Shown piece after piece: positions 48,901-57,229 of a DNA stretch of 64,000 bases (the first letter of the stretch is position 1; every line of letters starts with the position of its first letter). The position numbers were made by a program, and so were the translations under genes. A model generated the notes under the pieces. It was not told the origin of the DNA. It made no database searches and saw nothing but the letters and a program-made list of their open reading frames with translations. This DNA comes from Siderastrea radians. Taxonomy: Eukaryota > Cnidaria > Anthozoa > Scleractinia > Rhizangiidae. The DNA lies in contig OZ024896.1 in assembly GCA_964017195.1 (NCBI GenBank), positions 7,397,442-7,461,441 of the forward strand, written 5' to 3'.

Positions 48901-49346
48901 AGCGCTTTCAAGGAATACATTCTTGTCTGTCTCCTGTGTAAATCCCAGATCTAAACCCCCCCATGCCTACAGAATTCCACTCGTAAGTATCCCCCCATGC
49001 CTTCGGATTTCCAGTTCTAAGAACCCCCCTTGCCTTCGGAATTCCGAAAAGCCGTCCGTGGTATGGTACGCATATTTTCTGGAATCGCCCATTAACATTC
49101 TTTATTACACTATAATAGATTTATGCTTACGGGTCATAAACATTGAGGATCCAGTTAAGAACCAGTTCACTGGCAAGAGAGACATCGATGCTATTAGTGC
49201 TGTGAATTCTCCACTCTGGTTGACAAATATTGCAGTTACGATTCTTGTCAGTTCTGATACTGATAGTACGTTTCCCTCAACATAGCCATCTTTGATTCCT
49301 TCCTCATCAAGGGATGCTTTTGTTACACGTAGATCAACCATGTATA
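28055..49346 (-). CDS. DMD: Dystrophin/utrophin homologue, C-terminal half (17 exons)
   Basis: Exons in transcript order: 49346-49131, 44842-44757, 44445-44366, 44013-43936, 43002-42891, 42670-42616, 42504-42465, 42330-42259, 40967-40819, 39648-39565, 37444-37361, 35990-35798, 31870-31369, 30903-30808, 29564-29491, 28731-28664, 28085-28055. Phases agree throughout from the second listed exon. The order is EF-hand region (NWILNVYD-PGRMGFVPILSLK; EEFIDWTIAEPQTIVWLP), ZZ finger (CNVC, LCQGC), a charged linker (DIKDFAKVMRNK), C-terminal coiled coils (TQIVRDLDSQEKRDLEDL; LEEHNYQLQVQLHRLRTLLQ), a Pro/Ser-rich tail and TGA. Dystrophin links actin to the dystroglycan complex at the membrane, and this part binds beta-dystroglycan, dystrobrevin and syntrophin. 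The 5' exons (WW, spectrin repeats, actin-binding) were not found and probably lie beyond 64 kb. The first exon has a frame break. The full set of introns argues against a processed copy. Confidence 0.92.
29195..29310. repeat. Short foldback repeat
   Basis: GAGGCTAGGTATACACC and GGATGTGCACCTAGCCTC form the ends of an imperfect hairpin with an internal inverted TTTCATATGAAAATGG block. It is intronic. Confidence 0.6.
30395..30685. mobile_element. Foldback MITE in a dystrophin intron
   Basis: Ends AATTGCATAAAACTTAACGT and its inverted partner ending TTTTATGCAACTCG. The internal block CAGTCAAAGTCACTATTTTA also recurs inverted. It encodes nothing. Confidence 0.75.
30995..31225. repeat. Tandem ~90-bp repeat (three units)
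   Basis: Three partial units of the CTAAAGTGTGACCATTCAAA / TTTCCTGTGGTGCTGTTTAT repeat lie in tandem between the exons at 31369 and 30903. Other copies are at 19050 and 38690-38790 (inverted). Confidence 0.8.
31369..31870 (-). CDS. DMD: Dystrophin exon: Pro/Ser-rich tail
   Basis: A 502-bp exon entered in phase 0 through CATTCCAG. It reads GDLSQLPPVMKSVAQPSSKP and continues rich in P, S, T and A (PIYPPTHSPAPPNTF). It ends SNIVERVTAAFPLD before the donor GTATTTG. Low conservation is expected here. Assignment rests on phase and position. Confidence 0.75.
32494..32880. repeat. Dispersed repeat, inverted partner at 37.79-38.20 kb
   Basis: GCTGTACACAGACTAACGGC and the block ending TCTTGTGGAGTGGTTTTA recur in opposite orientation at 37780-38200. 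The two copies form a spaced inverted repeat in dystrophin introns. Confidence 0.65.
32881..35797. other. Intronic DNA without a recognised feature
   Basis: AT-rich dystrophin intron between exons 35990-35798 and 31870-31369. I found no splice-supported exon on either strand. Short ORFs at 33109-33774 and 34738-35341 have no recognisable domains. Confidence 0.5.
35798..39648 (-). CDS. DMD: Dystrophin exons: acidic linker and C-terminal coiled coils
   Basis: Exon 39648-39565 reads LANHEAKEEEEIPREQTRQQ. Exon 37444-37361 carries the first coiled coil. Exon 35990-35798 reads SEINSIQHLQRQNQKEQ, then the second coiled coil ending in HRLRTLLQQ. In vertebrates these heptads bind dystrobrevin. An alternative acceptor at 37453, eight bases upstream, is a good CCAG site but shifts the frame. 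Confidence 0.85.
36224..36715. mobile_element. MITE with GAAGCTTCAACAT ends
   Basis: The left end reads ATACCAGTCAAATTGAAGCT. The right end, reverse complemented, reads ATACCGTTCAAATCGAAGCT. C/G-rich CCCCGGG blocks follow inward on both sides. It lies in a dystrophin intron. Confidence 0.7.
37780..38200. repeat. Inverted partner of the 32.5-kb repeat
   Basis: See 32494-32880. The shared blocks occur in reverse order and orientation. Confidence 0.65.
38306..38530. repeat. Dispersed repeat, ATATATAGATTTAGCCAAGC family
   Basis: The same start and end motifs as 17911-18770 (TAGGTTACCAAATTTGCTTA near the end), but a shorter interior. Confidence 0.7.
38690..38790. repeat. Inverted copy of the 90-bp dispersed repeat
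   Basis: Its reverse complement contains CTAAAGTGTAACCATTCAAA, matching the units at 31 kb and 19 kb. Confidence 0.7.
38985..39190 (-). mobile_element. tRNA-derived SINE
   Basis: On the minus strand, TAGCTCAATTGGAAGAGCG resembles a Pol III A box. GAGCTGGAATCCCG about 30 bases on resembles a decayed B box. They are followed by a hairpin (GCCTGAATTTTTTTCAGGC) and a body ending GAGCTCACTCTCTTCAAT. The tRNA fold is not intact. A diverged relative follows at 39240-39360. Confidence 0.6.
40819..40967 (-). CDS. DMD: Dystrophin exon after the ZZ finger
   Basis: It reads TQKEDIKDFAKVMRNKVSKK, a lysine run, then HPSKGRFIPIEKEEA and EGED. It matches the vertebrate VRDFAKVLKNKF-HPRMGYLPV segment. The donor GTTAGT at 40818 keeps frame with the exon at 39648. 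Reading through would stop soon after at TAA. Confidence 0.85.
42259..43002 (-). CDS. DMD: Dystrophin exons: end of EF-hand region and ZZ zinc finger
   Basis: Exon 43002-42891 ends PTLHRLAVSET. Then three short exons build the ZZ finger: 42670-42616 (KHEAKCNVCKMYPIVGF), 42504-42465 (YRCLKCFNYDLCQ) and 42330-42259 (GCFWSGRVTKQHKIGHPTQE, YC). The zinc ligands CNVC, CQGC and the paired histidines are present. In dystrophin, the ZZ finger together with WW and EF hands binds beta-dystroglycan. Confidence 0.92.
43426..43720. mobile_element. Foldback MITE with 5-bp target duplication
   Basis: Ends GTTAGCCTGAGAAAACA and TGTTTTCTCAGGCTAAC, with arms pairing over most of the 295 bases. CAGAA lies directly outside both ends (43421-43425 and 43721-43725). 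It sits in the dystrophin intron between exons 44013-43936 and 43002-42891. Confidence 0.85.
43936..44445 (-). CDS. DMD: Dystrophin exons: second EF-hand region
   Basis: Exon 44445-44366 reads LFLQLCNNQGFLDSKRLKLF, then LQEMLQ. Exon 44013-43936 reads IPKYICESAAFSGSSVKPAV, then RNWFER. Both follow the vertebrate order (TGFCDQRRLGLLL; IPRQLGEVASFGGSN). Sites are canonical and phase 0 at the shared junction. Confidence 0.88.
44757..44842 (-). CDS. DMD: Dystrophin exon: PGRMG-LSLK segment
   Basis: It reads GRMGFVPILSLKVGLAVMCS, then EKVQEKYI, aligning with the dystrophin GRTGRIRVLSFKTG region. The acceptor is CTACTGCAG and the donor GTGAGTTTAC, with phase 2 in and 1 out. Its first 20 or so bases and the acceptor are copied at about 45619-45645 inside the intronic satellite. 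Confidence 0.85.
44830..46145. repeat. Intronic satellite with inverted units and a copied splice acceptor
   Basis: Units around CAGGCCACAGGTNACCCACATGTTTCTTG occur directly (44860-45070, 45620-45770, 46015-46140) and inverted (45785-45960). The direct copy at about 45619 repeats the exon start and acceptor (CCTTCCCCTGCAG). An almost perfect hairpin sits at 45961-46025 (CTGTGGCCTGTTCTTC arms). Confidence 0.85.
47080..47290. repeat. Array of CACACTTAGCGTG-type palindromic motifs
   Basis: Repeated GCACACTTAGCGTG, AACACGCTAA and AAGTGTGTTGTG motifs surround TGCGATCGATCGCA. It is intronic, and no gene was recognised. Confidence 0.5.
47534..49090. mobile_element. Non-autonomous TIR element beside a dystrophin exon
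   Basis: The left end GGGCGATTCCAGAAAATATC, continuing CGTACCATACCACGGACGGC, is repeated inverted at the right end (to 49090). ATT flanks both ends, a possible 3-bp duplication. Inside are repeated ACCCCCC(A/T)TGCCTTC blocks. It lies about 40 bases downstream of the donor of dystrophin exon 49346-49131. The interior has no recognised ORF. Confidence 0.8.
49131..49346 (-). CDS. DMD: Dystrophin exon: first EF-hand region, with a frame break
   Basis: The acceptor is TTTTGTTAG and the donor GTAAGC. The first part reads LSVSELTRIVTAIF in one frame. The second reads TNSIDVSLASELVLNWILNV and YDP in another, close to the vertebrate VDMCLNWLLNVYDTG segment. The change lies near GAATTCACAGCACTAATAGC (about 49187-49206). 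One base appears missing, or two extra. The second frame alone matches the next exon's phase. Confidence 0.8.
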
Positions 49347-51094
49347 CTAACAAAACAGACATCACAGTTAAGATTAGAGACGAGTGCAGAAAACACTTTA
49401 TCCATACATGTACATTAAAGAAGATCATGGGGACAATGCTCTGGTCAAATTAATGGCAACCACACACACCAAGAAAAACATCAAAATAAAATTAAATTTA
49501 TTGAACACAACCTTAAAGCTGTTTAAACTCATTGCAGTAGACGAGCTTGGGAAATGGTGCCTCGGAGATTGTGGGGGGGGGGGGGCTGTGCCACTTCACT
49601 CAGAAATCTTCAGTGTTGCTGTACTATCAGGGGAGGGGAGGGAGGAAAATATTTCTGCAACACATCTAGCCACATCTAATCTGCATTTTCAAGATTGTAG
49701 CTAGGTGAAAGGTGGGCCAATATTTGAATACATTGGAACAATAATTTTACAATCTAGGCTCATACAACCAAACCATAGTACCTCAAGCCACAACAATGCA
49801 ATGGAAATTATTATTTTTTAATCGCCTTAAATTATGATTAGGGTATGTTTTCAATGGGCTTCTTGCATCGCTATCTTTAATTTCCTAGAAACGCAGTTAC
49901 TTGTCAGCGGGGCTGAATTAAAGAACCTTGTAATTAATTCATTTAAGAGGCAATGTCCACTAAGACCGAGCGAAATCGAAAATGTGTGGCACATGATGAA
50001 AAATCAAAATTCTCCGTTTTTCGCCCAGAGATACCTTATGGTAGCTCTAGAAACGTGGTGGCATTTTTTGCTGAGAAACTATTTTTAAACCTCCAAAAAA
50101 TTAAAAAACCGTTACCGCACTACGTGTCTCTATGAACACCCCGGATAAACGCTAATCATACCTTCTCGTAAACTTCGCTCTGTTTAATTCGCGTCATGGA
50201 AAAATCCTATTTTGAGCTTAGAAATTTGCTGTTGAACAGTTTACAAGTAATTTGAGTCAAGTTATTCTTTTGTGGACTAATTTTCAAGGTCATGGCAGGC
50301 TGCTGAAAACCACTAAAATTCGCTTGCTTTGAATTCTCAATTTGGCACAGTTTTTCAAGAGAAAGTTTCGCTCCCCGGTAAAACACCGAATCACTTGAAA
50401 TTCAGAATTATTGAAAGAGGAAATGCCGTTCTTAAACCAGGTTTAAAAATTAGTTTCGGGCTTTTTATCAGCGCCGAGTACAAACGCTCTCAAAATCCCG
50501 ATAATTACAACATTAACACGTCAACAATTGGCACATACCTCCGACCAAATAACCCGAAAATGTGAACATTTCTTCTATTTTGGTTGGTATTCGGTTGTAA
50601 TCCACAGCGGAAAGGTAATGTCTAGCTCACCTGAATATGATATTGTCTAAATATCAGGTTCTGTGCGTACTCTTTCGTAATAACCATCTTGGCGTCCGCG
50701 GTCAACAACATCACTGAAGCATCGCGTATTGGCAATCAACCCAAATGACTTATTTCCATCGCACTTCCTTTTGTTAAAATCAAGAACCTTCAGGAATAAA
50801 ATGATTTTGCCTTACTTGAACTTCAAAACAGTTTTCTCCTATAAGACGTCTTTTCTTGATCTGTATTCGTTGCAAAATTTCGAAACGATAATTTCGTGCC
50901 GAAAGCTTACAAGCCTGTTTAGTTTGAGTCACGCAACAAAATGTCACGCACTTGATTTTACCTGATTTGACCTTGGAGGGGGAAATGCACAGGAAACAAA
51001 AACAAAAAAAAAACAAAAAACAAAAAACGAGAAAGCAAAAAACAAACAAACAAAAACAAAGCAATGAGAACTTTCAAAACCTGTGGACCCAAGG

Positions 51095-51490
51095 ACCGCT
51101 TATAAGCCCTTGGCCGGGTGGGCTTATATATCCGGGGGGGCTTATAAGTTTCGAAATGAGCCACAGCAGTGTTGATCGAAATACGCTTTTAATTTACCAG
51201 TTTTTAATTAACCTTTGAAACGTCATAATAAATCGAATTCATTTCAATTTTAACAACAAAATCGAAACTGTAACAACAAGAACGTAACCAGAACGTAACA
51301 AAACAGAAGCTCAGAGTTCATCTTCGCAGTGTTCTGTGAGAGTGCTTAATATTAAGGAAACAAGGAAAACTAGAGGGCGACTTATATCCGGGGGAGCTTA
51401 TAACCGGATGTATTTTTTTGTTTACGGGTAGATGGGCCTATAACCGGGGGGGAGCTTGTAAGCGGTTGGGCTTATCACGGTGGCAGTTTA
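51095..51490. mobile_element. Nested CTTATAAGC-rich repeat in transposon A
   Basis: It runs from CCGCTTATAAGCCC to GGCAGTTTACGG and includes several CTTATA/CCGGGGG blocks. Transposon B lacks it at the matching place (60750-60770), so it entered A after A and B separated. A related copy begins at about 63734. Confidence 0.7.
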
Positions 51491-52365
51491 CGGTATTTAT
51501 GTATTTATCAGTATCGTTAGAGGCAGTGAAGCCTTGCCAAAACCTTGCCTGTTACTAGGGCTAGGAAATTATTATTGGGTCTCTATGTATTGGTCTTCAA
51601 AATCAGTCAAGACAGGAGTAAGAATGTAAAAATGTATGTTGGGTTTACTCAAGGCAAAACCAGGGGTGTGGTCAGGGGTGTGGCCAGGGGTGCCGGAACC
51701 GTCCTTTTAGTTCTTATAAGCTTGTGAAACCATTTTATGGCAAACCTAGAGGATTAAACTTTTATACATGAAACTCAAAATTAGGTTGAGTTTGAAACTC
51801 AACTCATGTTGAAACTCATCATGACAAGGAGTCCTAATGTTCAGGGCTCTTTGTCGCTTTCCGCCTGATCTTCTGGGCAGTGTAGGTGACGAAGGTGGAG
51901 AACCATCCTTGTGACGAATGGCTAACGCTCAAAACGTCAGCTTTCAATCTCTTCACGGTGGCTCAATTTACCTTATTAACTCAGTTGATAAATACAAAGT
52001 TTTGTGTTTCACTTCCCCACCGATGCAACACCACAGGTTCTCTAGAAACTAACCCCCTTGTTTGTCAGGTGACAGTTGCTTGTGCGATATTTCTCCGCCT
52101 CCTCACGGTTGAGGAGAACGGGCTTGGTTTCGCTTAGAGCACTGCTATGGACGGTAGACCATCAGATAACAGGGCCTTAGATTTCAGCGCAGATGTTGGT
52201 CTTATAGGTCCCACGCCATATGCTCTTCATATAAGGACGGATTCCTTCTTTAGAAAACTGTATATTCGAGAGCATGCTCACACCATTGATCTTCCAAGTG
52301 GCAACTAAAGGGCTTGCAATGGACGCGCACCGGATGACACTTAAGGATGGTTCTCCACCGGGATC

Positions 52366-52560
52366 TTGATATCGTGTCCGGAGTTTAGGAGGATAAATGT
52401 ATCCGACTTAGTCTCGGCCGGCCTTGCAGTCGCAGGCTCCCTTCACTCCATGGGGATGGGGATCTTGATACTGTGTCCGGAGTTTAGGAGGATAAATGTA
52501 TCCGACTTAGTCTCCGCCGGCGTTGCGGTCACAAGCTCCCTTCCCTCCATGGGGAGGGAA
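52366..52560. repeat. Internal ~97-bp tandem duplication in transposon A
   Basis: Two copies of the block starting GTGTCCGGAGTTTAGGAGGA and ending at CTCCATGGGGA. Transposon B has a single version (about 59915-59985). Confidence 0.75.
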
Positions 52561-52860
52561 GGGAGCCAGGAGTTTGAACACCACGCCCAGCTCTGCTCCT
52601 AGTACTCCTGCGCAAACTATGGTGGCCCTGCAGGCCCTGCAGTGGTAGCAGCCAGCGCTGTCTTGCCGGAAGCTGACTTTCTTCAGGGCTGGTATGGTAG
52701 TGTTAATCTGCTCAATGACGTCTGCCATCACAGCGAGGAATGCACGAAAGTGGGTACGAGAAAAAGTGTACTTACCAGAGCCCACTGGAAGGAAGACAAC
52801 GATGTGTTGCAAAATAGCTTTGGGCTCCGACTTGCCAATTCCACGGTCTGCTTTTCTCAC
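52507..52860 (-). pseudogene. Transposon A ORF remnant (DNAGCYHC-type)
   Basis: A 117-codon remnant includes HFRAFLAVMADVIEQINTTI, then RQDSAGCYHCRACRATIVC and later PHGGKGACDR. As I recall, the spaced DNAGCYHC...GGKGPCDR pattern recurs in multicopy, transposon-associated proteins of cnidarians and molluscs. Its catalytic role is unknown to me. It is truncated at both ends. Confidence 0.55.
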
Positions 52861-55267
52861 TTTCCCGTTCGAGGCATACTTAGACAGCCCTGGTAGAACT
52901 CAACATGACCAACGTCGATTAGTTCTCTCTGCGCTATTCCCAGACAAGAGCGATGGGCTGGGCAAATGGTCCATGTTAAGAATACTAATTAAAAATACTA
53001 TTGCGCGTGCTCAACTTCTGAGTGGATATCGCTGATTCCAACACTGTAAGTGTGACCCGAAAAGTTTTTTTTTTTTTGCAACTGGTGAACAGCAACTGCT
53101 TGTTCATATCGCTTGTAAGAAGCGCAAACGTCTGCAACTAGTTTCTGAAAAGAATAAGTGACCTCTATTCGCAGCCAAGGGAGATAATGGTTTGATTGCC
53201 TATTGTACTTGGTGACAGGGGTCCTGACTGCGAGAACTCCAAAGAACCTATCCTTTTACAACGGCGCGATATAGAGGAAGCGCTCTACAACTACTGCGTG
53301 TTAAATCTGGTGTTTTCCTTTTTTTTTTGAACGAAAATTATCAGTTTTTGAACATTTACTCAAAGCCGATCCGCACTTAAGACATTTTGTCTAGTTTCCA
53401 ATAATGTCGCACCTGAAATTCTCACACGCCTGATTTCCAACAAGAAAATTATTTCCGCAAATGGCAGCTTCTCGAGGCACTTCCTCGACGCAACACTGGT
53501 GGCTTGCAAATAATATTGAAATCCTTCACCGTGAAATTAATTAGACTGTGGGAAAAATATCCTAAAATGTATTCACGCTAGGGAATATTCACGTCTTGAA
53601 AAGTCGAACTCTGCAGTAAGATATAAAAAAATTATCGATGTTTGCTATTTTAGACTATCGGAAGCTAATACTTTCTGCTTCTAGTGAACACGTGACAATT
53701 TTTTCCTCTCGCCAGAGCGTCACAAAATGTACATCTATACATACAATCTGCAACTTGTTTTGCACAGGTCAGAATTGTGTGGTGAATAGTCCCGTCATAT
53801 GTAGTATCACTCTATTTTACTAGTCGAAAGATATTTCGATTTCAGGCATAACGTCGGCGGTGTAACATGACACCAAACAGGAGGACGGAATGTGAGTAAA
53901 CAAACGCAGTTGTAGCCAAGTGCTACCCATTGAAAACTCACGATTATAGAGAAAAGTGAACTTAAAATTTTCAGGGAACTTGTAAGAAACAAACGGATGC
54001 CATCTTTGTTAACCTTCGATATGCTTTAGTTTAAATCATGGAAAAAAATTCAGCTATCTCTGTGGTTTGTTTTTACGTTGAGGTAGTCCGGCATCCGGGA
54101 TGAAAACGGGAACGGTCATTCCGGTCGAGTTGCTGAAACAAACGCCATCACTATTTACATCGCCTTCTATCTTGTACAATTTCTTTCATAGCTTAAGTTA
54201 TTTCAGATGTCCTAATCTTTCGATTTTTTTCCCAATTTTTGCAATGCCATCACCAAAACCTATCCTGTGACTTGACCAGAACCCGTTGCGTGACAGACAA
54301 ATTTAGTTAAATCAGACCATAATAACAGTGCGGTTTCTGAGATGAATGTGGAGATCACTGCAAAGTTATTTCGTTTCTTCAGAGAATTAACACTAAGAGA
54401 TTTAAAAAATTCATTTGCCATTCGTTAAGGGATGTGAATGTGGTGGCGGAGTCGTTATTCATTAGTTGAAAGTCAATCTCGAGATACCAGGAGATAACGG
54501 TCGATTCCACGCGTCAAGATGGCCCTTGGACAGTACACCTAAAACTTGACAAAACCTGGCATTTAGACAAAATCTTATTCAAGGTGAGCTAGATATGACC
54601 TTTATCCTGTACGTTTCATCCAAATACCAAAGGGAACCAGGAAAAAATTCCACGTTTTCGACTATTTGGTCGGAGGCACGAGCCTATTGTTTGTACTGGT
54701 TGACAGGTTAATGTTGTGATCATCGGGATTTTGAGAGCGCTTGTACTCGGCGCTGATAAAAAGCCCGAAACTAATTTTTAAACTTGATTTTAGAATGGTA
54801 TTTCGTCTTTCAAGAACTCTGAATTTCAAGTGATTTGGTGTTTTACCGGGGAGGAAAACTTTCTCTTGAAAAACTGTGCCAAATTGAGAATTCAAAGCAA
54901 GCGAATTTTAGTGATTTTCAGCAGCTCGCCATGACCTTGAAAATTAATTCACAGATCTAAAACAGGACTCAATTACTTCATACACACTTCAAAAGCAAAC
55001 TTCCACGCTTAAAATGGGGGCTTTCTGGGGTGCGAATCAAACAGAGCGAAGTTTACGAGAAGATATGATACACGTTTATTTCGCGTGTTTACAGGACACG
55101 TGTGGCGTAAACGTGTTAAATTTTTTTTTCGGGCTTAAAAAAAAAATTCAAGAAAAAAATTCCACCACGTTTCTTAGATTACCATAGGGTATCCGTGGAA
55201 AATTTATGAGGGAATTTTATTCTTCATCATGTGCCGCCACTCGCTCGATGTTAGTGGACATTCCCTC

Positions 55268-56804
55268 TTAACATCTGGCTTCTTGCCTTAATTCTCCTGT
55301 TGGGACTATCTCCCGCCTCTGCTGAAAATATCTGTCAAAATTTCTACTTTGTTATGGACAAGAACGTTGTTCCCAGCCACGCCTTTGAAGGTCACATGTT
55401 TAAAAAATCGACAGTGGACAAAGCTACCCATTGTCACATGATGTGTAGAGATGATTGTCGCTGCATTTCTATGAACTATATACACAACAAACACCGAGAC
55501 AACTGTGAATTGAACGACGTAAATAAGGGGATGAGACCTGCAGCACTGAAATACAAACCTGGAGCAAGTCATTATGATTTGGTGCGAGAGTACAAAGTTG
55601 AGGTGAAGTGATGGCTCTTTTTTTTAAATCAAACTTGGATCAGCGGCAGACTGACCATTAAGTTTGTTTTCAAATAAATTCCTTCCTCGTGACAGTCTCC
55701 ACAATCTTCATCAATCGATCAAAAATGATTAAAGAGGAAAGAGAGAACCAACGTAACCAACCAACGTAATTCGTTTAAAAGAAATTAAAATCTCTTCTTA
55801 CTAAAGGTGGGAAGTTTCAGTCCTATTATAACTCCACCCTGACCCCTGTCCAAATTCATGCTATCCCAAAATTTTAACTCATTTAGAATATGTCTGACGT
55901 CAAAATCTAAAAGAAAACTACGGGCAGGTAATATAATGTGATAGTAACAGACCAGAAATAACATTGATTTACAAAATCTTGTTTGACTACGAATACCAGG
56001 GACGAAGCTTTGTTCAAGGAGAAGAACAATGTGTCAACAGGTGTTGCCAAACCAATCCATGTCTCCAGGGAGGGACCTGTGAGGAGATCTGTGACCCCAC
56101 CACTGTGAGGTTCAACTGTACTTGCCCTGCTGATTACACTGGTCAGCGATGCGACAAAATAAAACATCCTCGGAGCTGCAAGGATCTGGCAAAAAATGAA
56201 GCCACAATATCTGGAATGCATCTCCTGTACGATTCGCAAAAACAACCTTTTTCCAGTCTACTGTGATTTTGATTCCGAAGCTGGTTATGTTTGGACGGTA
56301 ATACAATCTTTCGCGCTCGTCAACAACAACCAATTGAAAGGTTTGGTGAAAACCTTCCTGTCAATGAAGATGATGGAGTGATAAACTGGAATGTTTATCG
56401 GTTGTCACTGTCTCCAATTGCAGTCCGTTGCTGACGCAACAACTCACTTAAGAGCCACTTGCAACTTCCCGGTTGATGGTCTCGTGCACACCGACTACGC
56501 ACGCGCAAAGTTGGAAGGCCATGATCTGTTTGGTCAGTGGTCAGCCAAATGCCGCGCATATGAGTATGTTAACATACGGGGAATTGCGTGCCAGGAATGC
56601 ACCGCGGCAACATGGCAATTCTATGCGTGGCACATCAACAGTTATGAGAGTTCTTCAAGAGGCTGTCAGTTTGATGGCACAAATGGAGCTGCATCCCATG
56701 AACAGAACTTTGGTAGGTACGATTACACAAACCCTGCATTTCGGTGCACAGCCAGTCAAGGCTCATCTACTGAACACTGGATTGGAAGCAAGTTCTCCGG
56801 TTAG
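55268..56804 (+). pseudogene. PAN-EGF-fibrinogen-like gene, copy 2 (captured)
   Basis: Exons 55272-55602 and 56000-56804 match copy 1 closely, and the intron and 3' flank match too. The ATG is absent: the homology starts at codon 4 of the signal peptide, right at the transposon A end, with TAG upstream in frame. The first donor is changed (GTGAAG in place of GTGAGT). Exon 2 has an extra A in an A run near 56240, a 7-base loss near 56335 and a further 1-base gain near 56410, so the frame is broken. The EGF start is longer than copy 1 (CCQTNPCLQGGTC) and has the cysteines copy 1 lacks. The end reads on to HWIGSKFSG. No protein is expected unless the start is supplied and the indels are errors. 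Confidence 0.82.
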
Positions 56805-57229
56805 CACTCTGCTCTACATATTAAAAAAAAAGTTTTCTGTTATCTGTAAGTTGAACGTTCTTAAAGAATACTTAAAGAACATTTTAACACTTAACAACGA
56901 AGATATTATTGGGTAAAACATTGTAATATTTACACAATAATTATAGTAGTAGTAAGTAACCTATCCGTCTAACTAGACAAGGGTGTGCGTCTGTTGTCAC
57001 TCAGCCGAGTTGAGGTTGTCTTAGGTAACGTGGCTGTTGAGGTCGCCAATGTCGATGCTGATCTGAGCTGACAAGTGTTACAGACGTTTCTAGGGTATTT
57101 TTCATATAATCAGCACAGCTAGTGGCGTCAAAGTAACAATCAAGTTACTTGAGGTTGGTTAGTTAAGTTGGGGTCGAAGTTACAATCTTTTATTTACTGG
57201 TGCATATGAGTAAGCGCCTCCCAAACATT

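Larger units (their letters stand above)
49947..55267. mobile_element. Transposon A (~5.3 kb, TTAA-flanked, long TIRs)
   Basis: The left end (GAGGCAATGTCCACTAAGAC after TTAA at 49943-49946) is mirrored at the right end (TTAGTGGACATTCCCTC before TTAA at 55268-55271). Inverted similarity continues for roughly 600 bases on both sides, seen as the FGLFISAEYKRSQNP reading at about 50460 (plus) and 54770 (minus). The interior holds a decayed ORF at 52860-52507 (minus) and a nested insertion at about 51095-51490. TTAA targets suggest piggyBac or Kolobok. I cannot choose between them. Copy B, inverted, is at 57230-61612. Confidence 0.78.

Noticed and set aside
50329..50565. FGLFISAEYKRSQNP-type ORFs (also 54662-54895, 61230-61484)
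   Set aside because: They occur in the terminal inverted repeats on both sides of A and B, so they are repeat sequence and not a gene.
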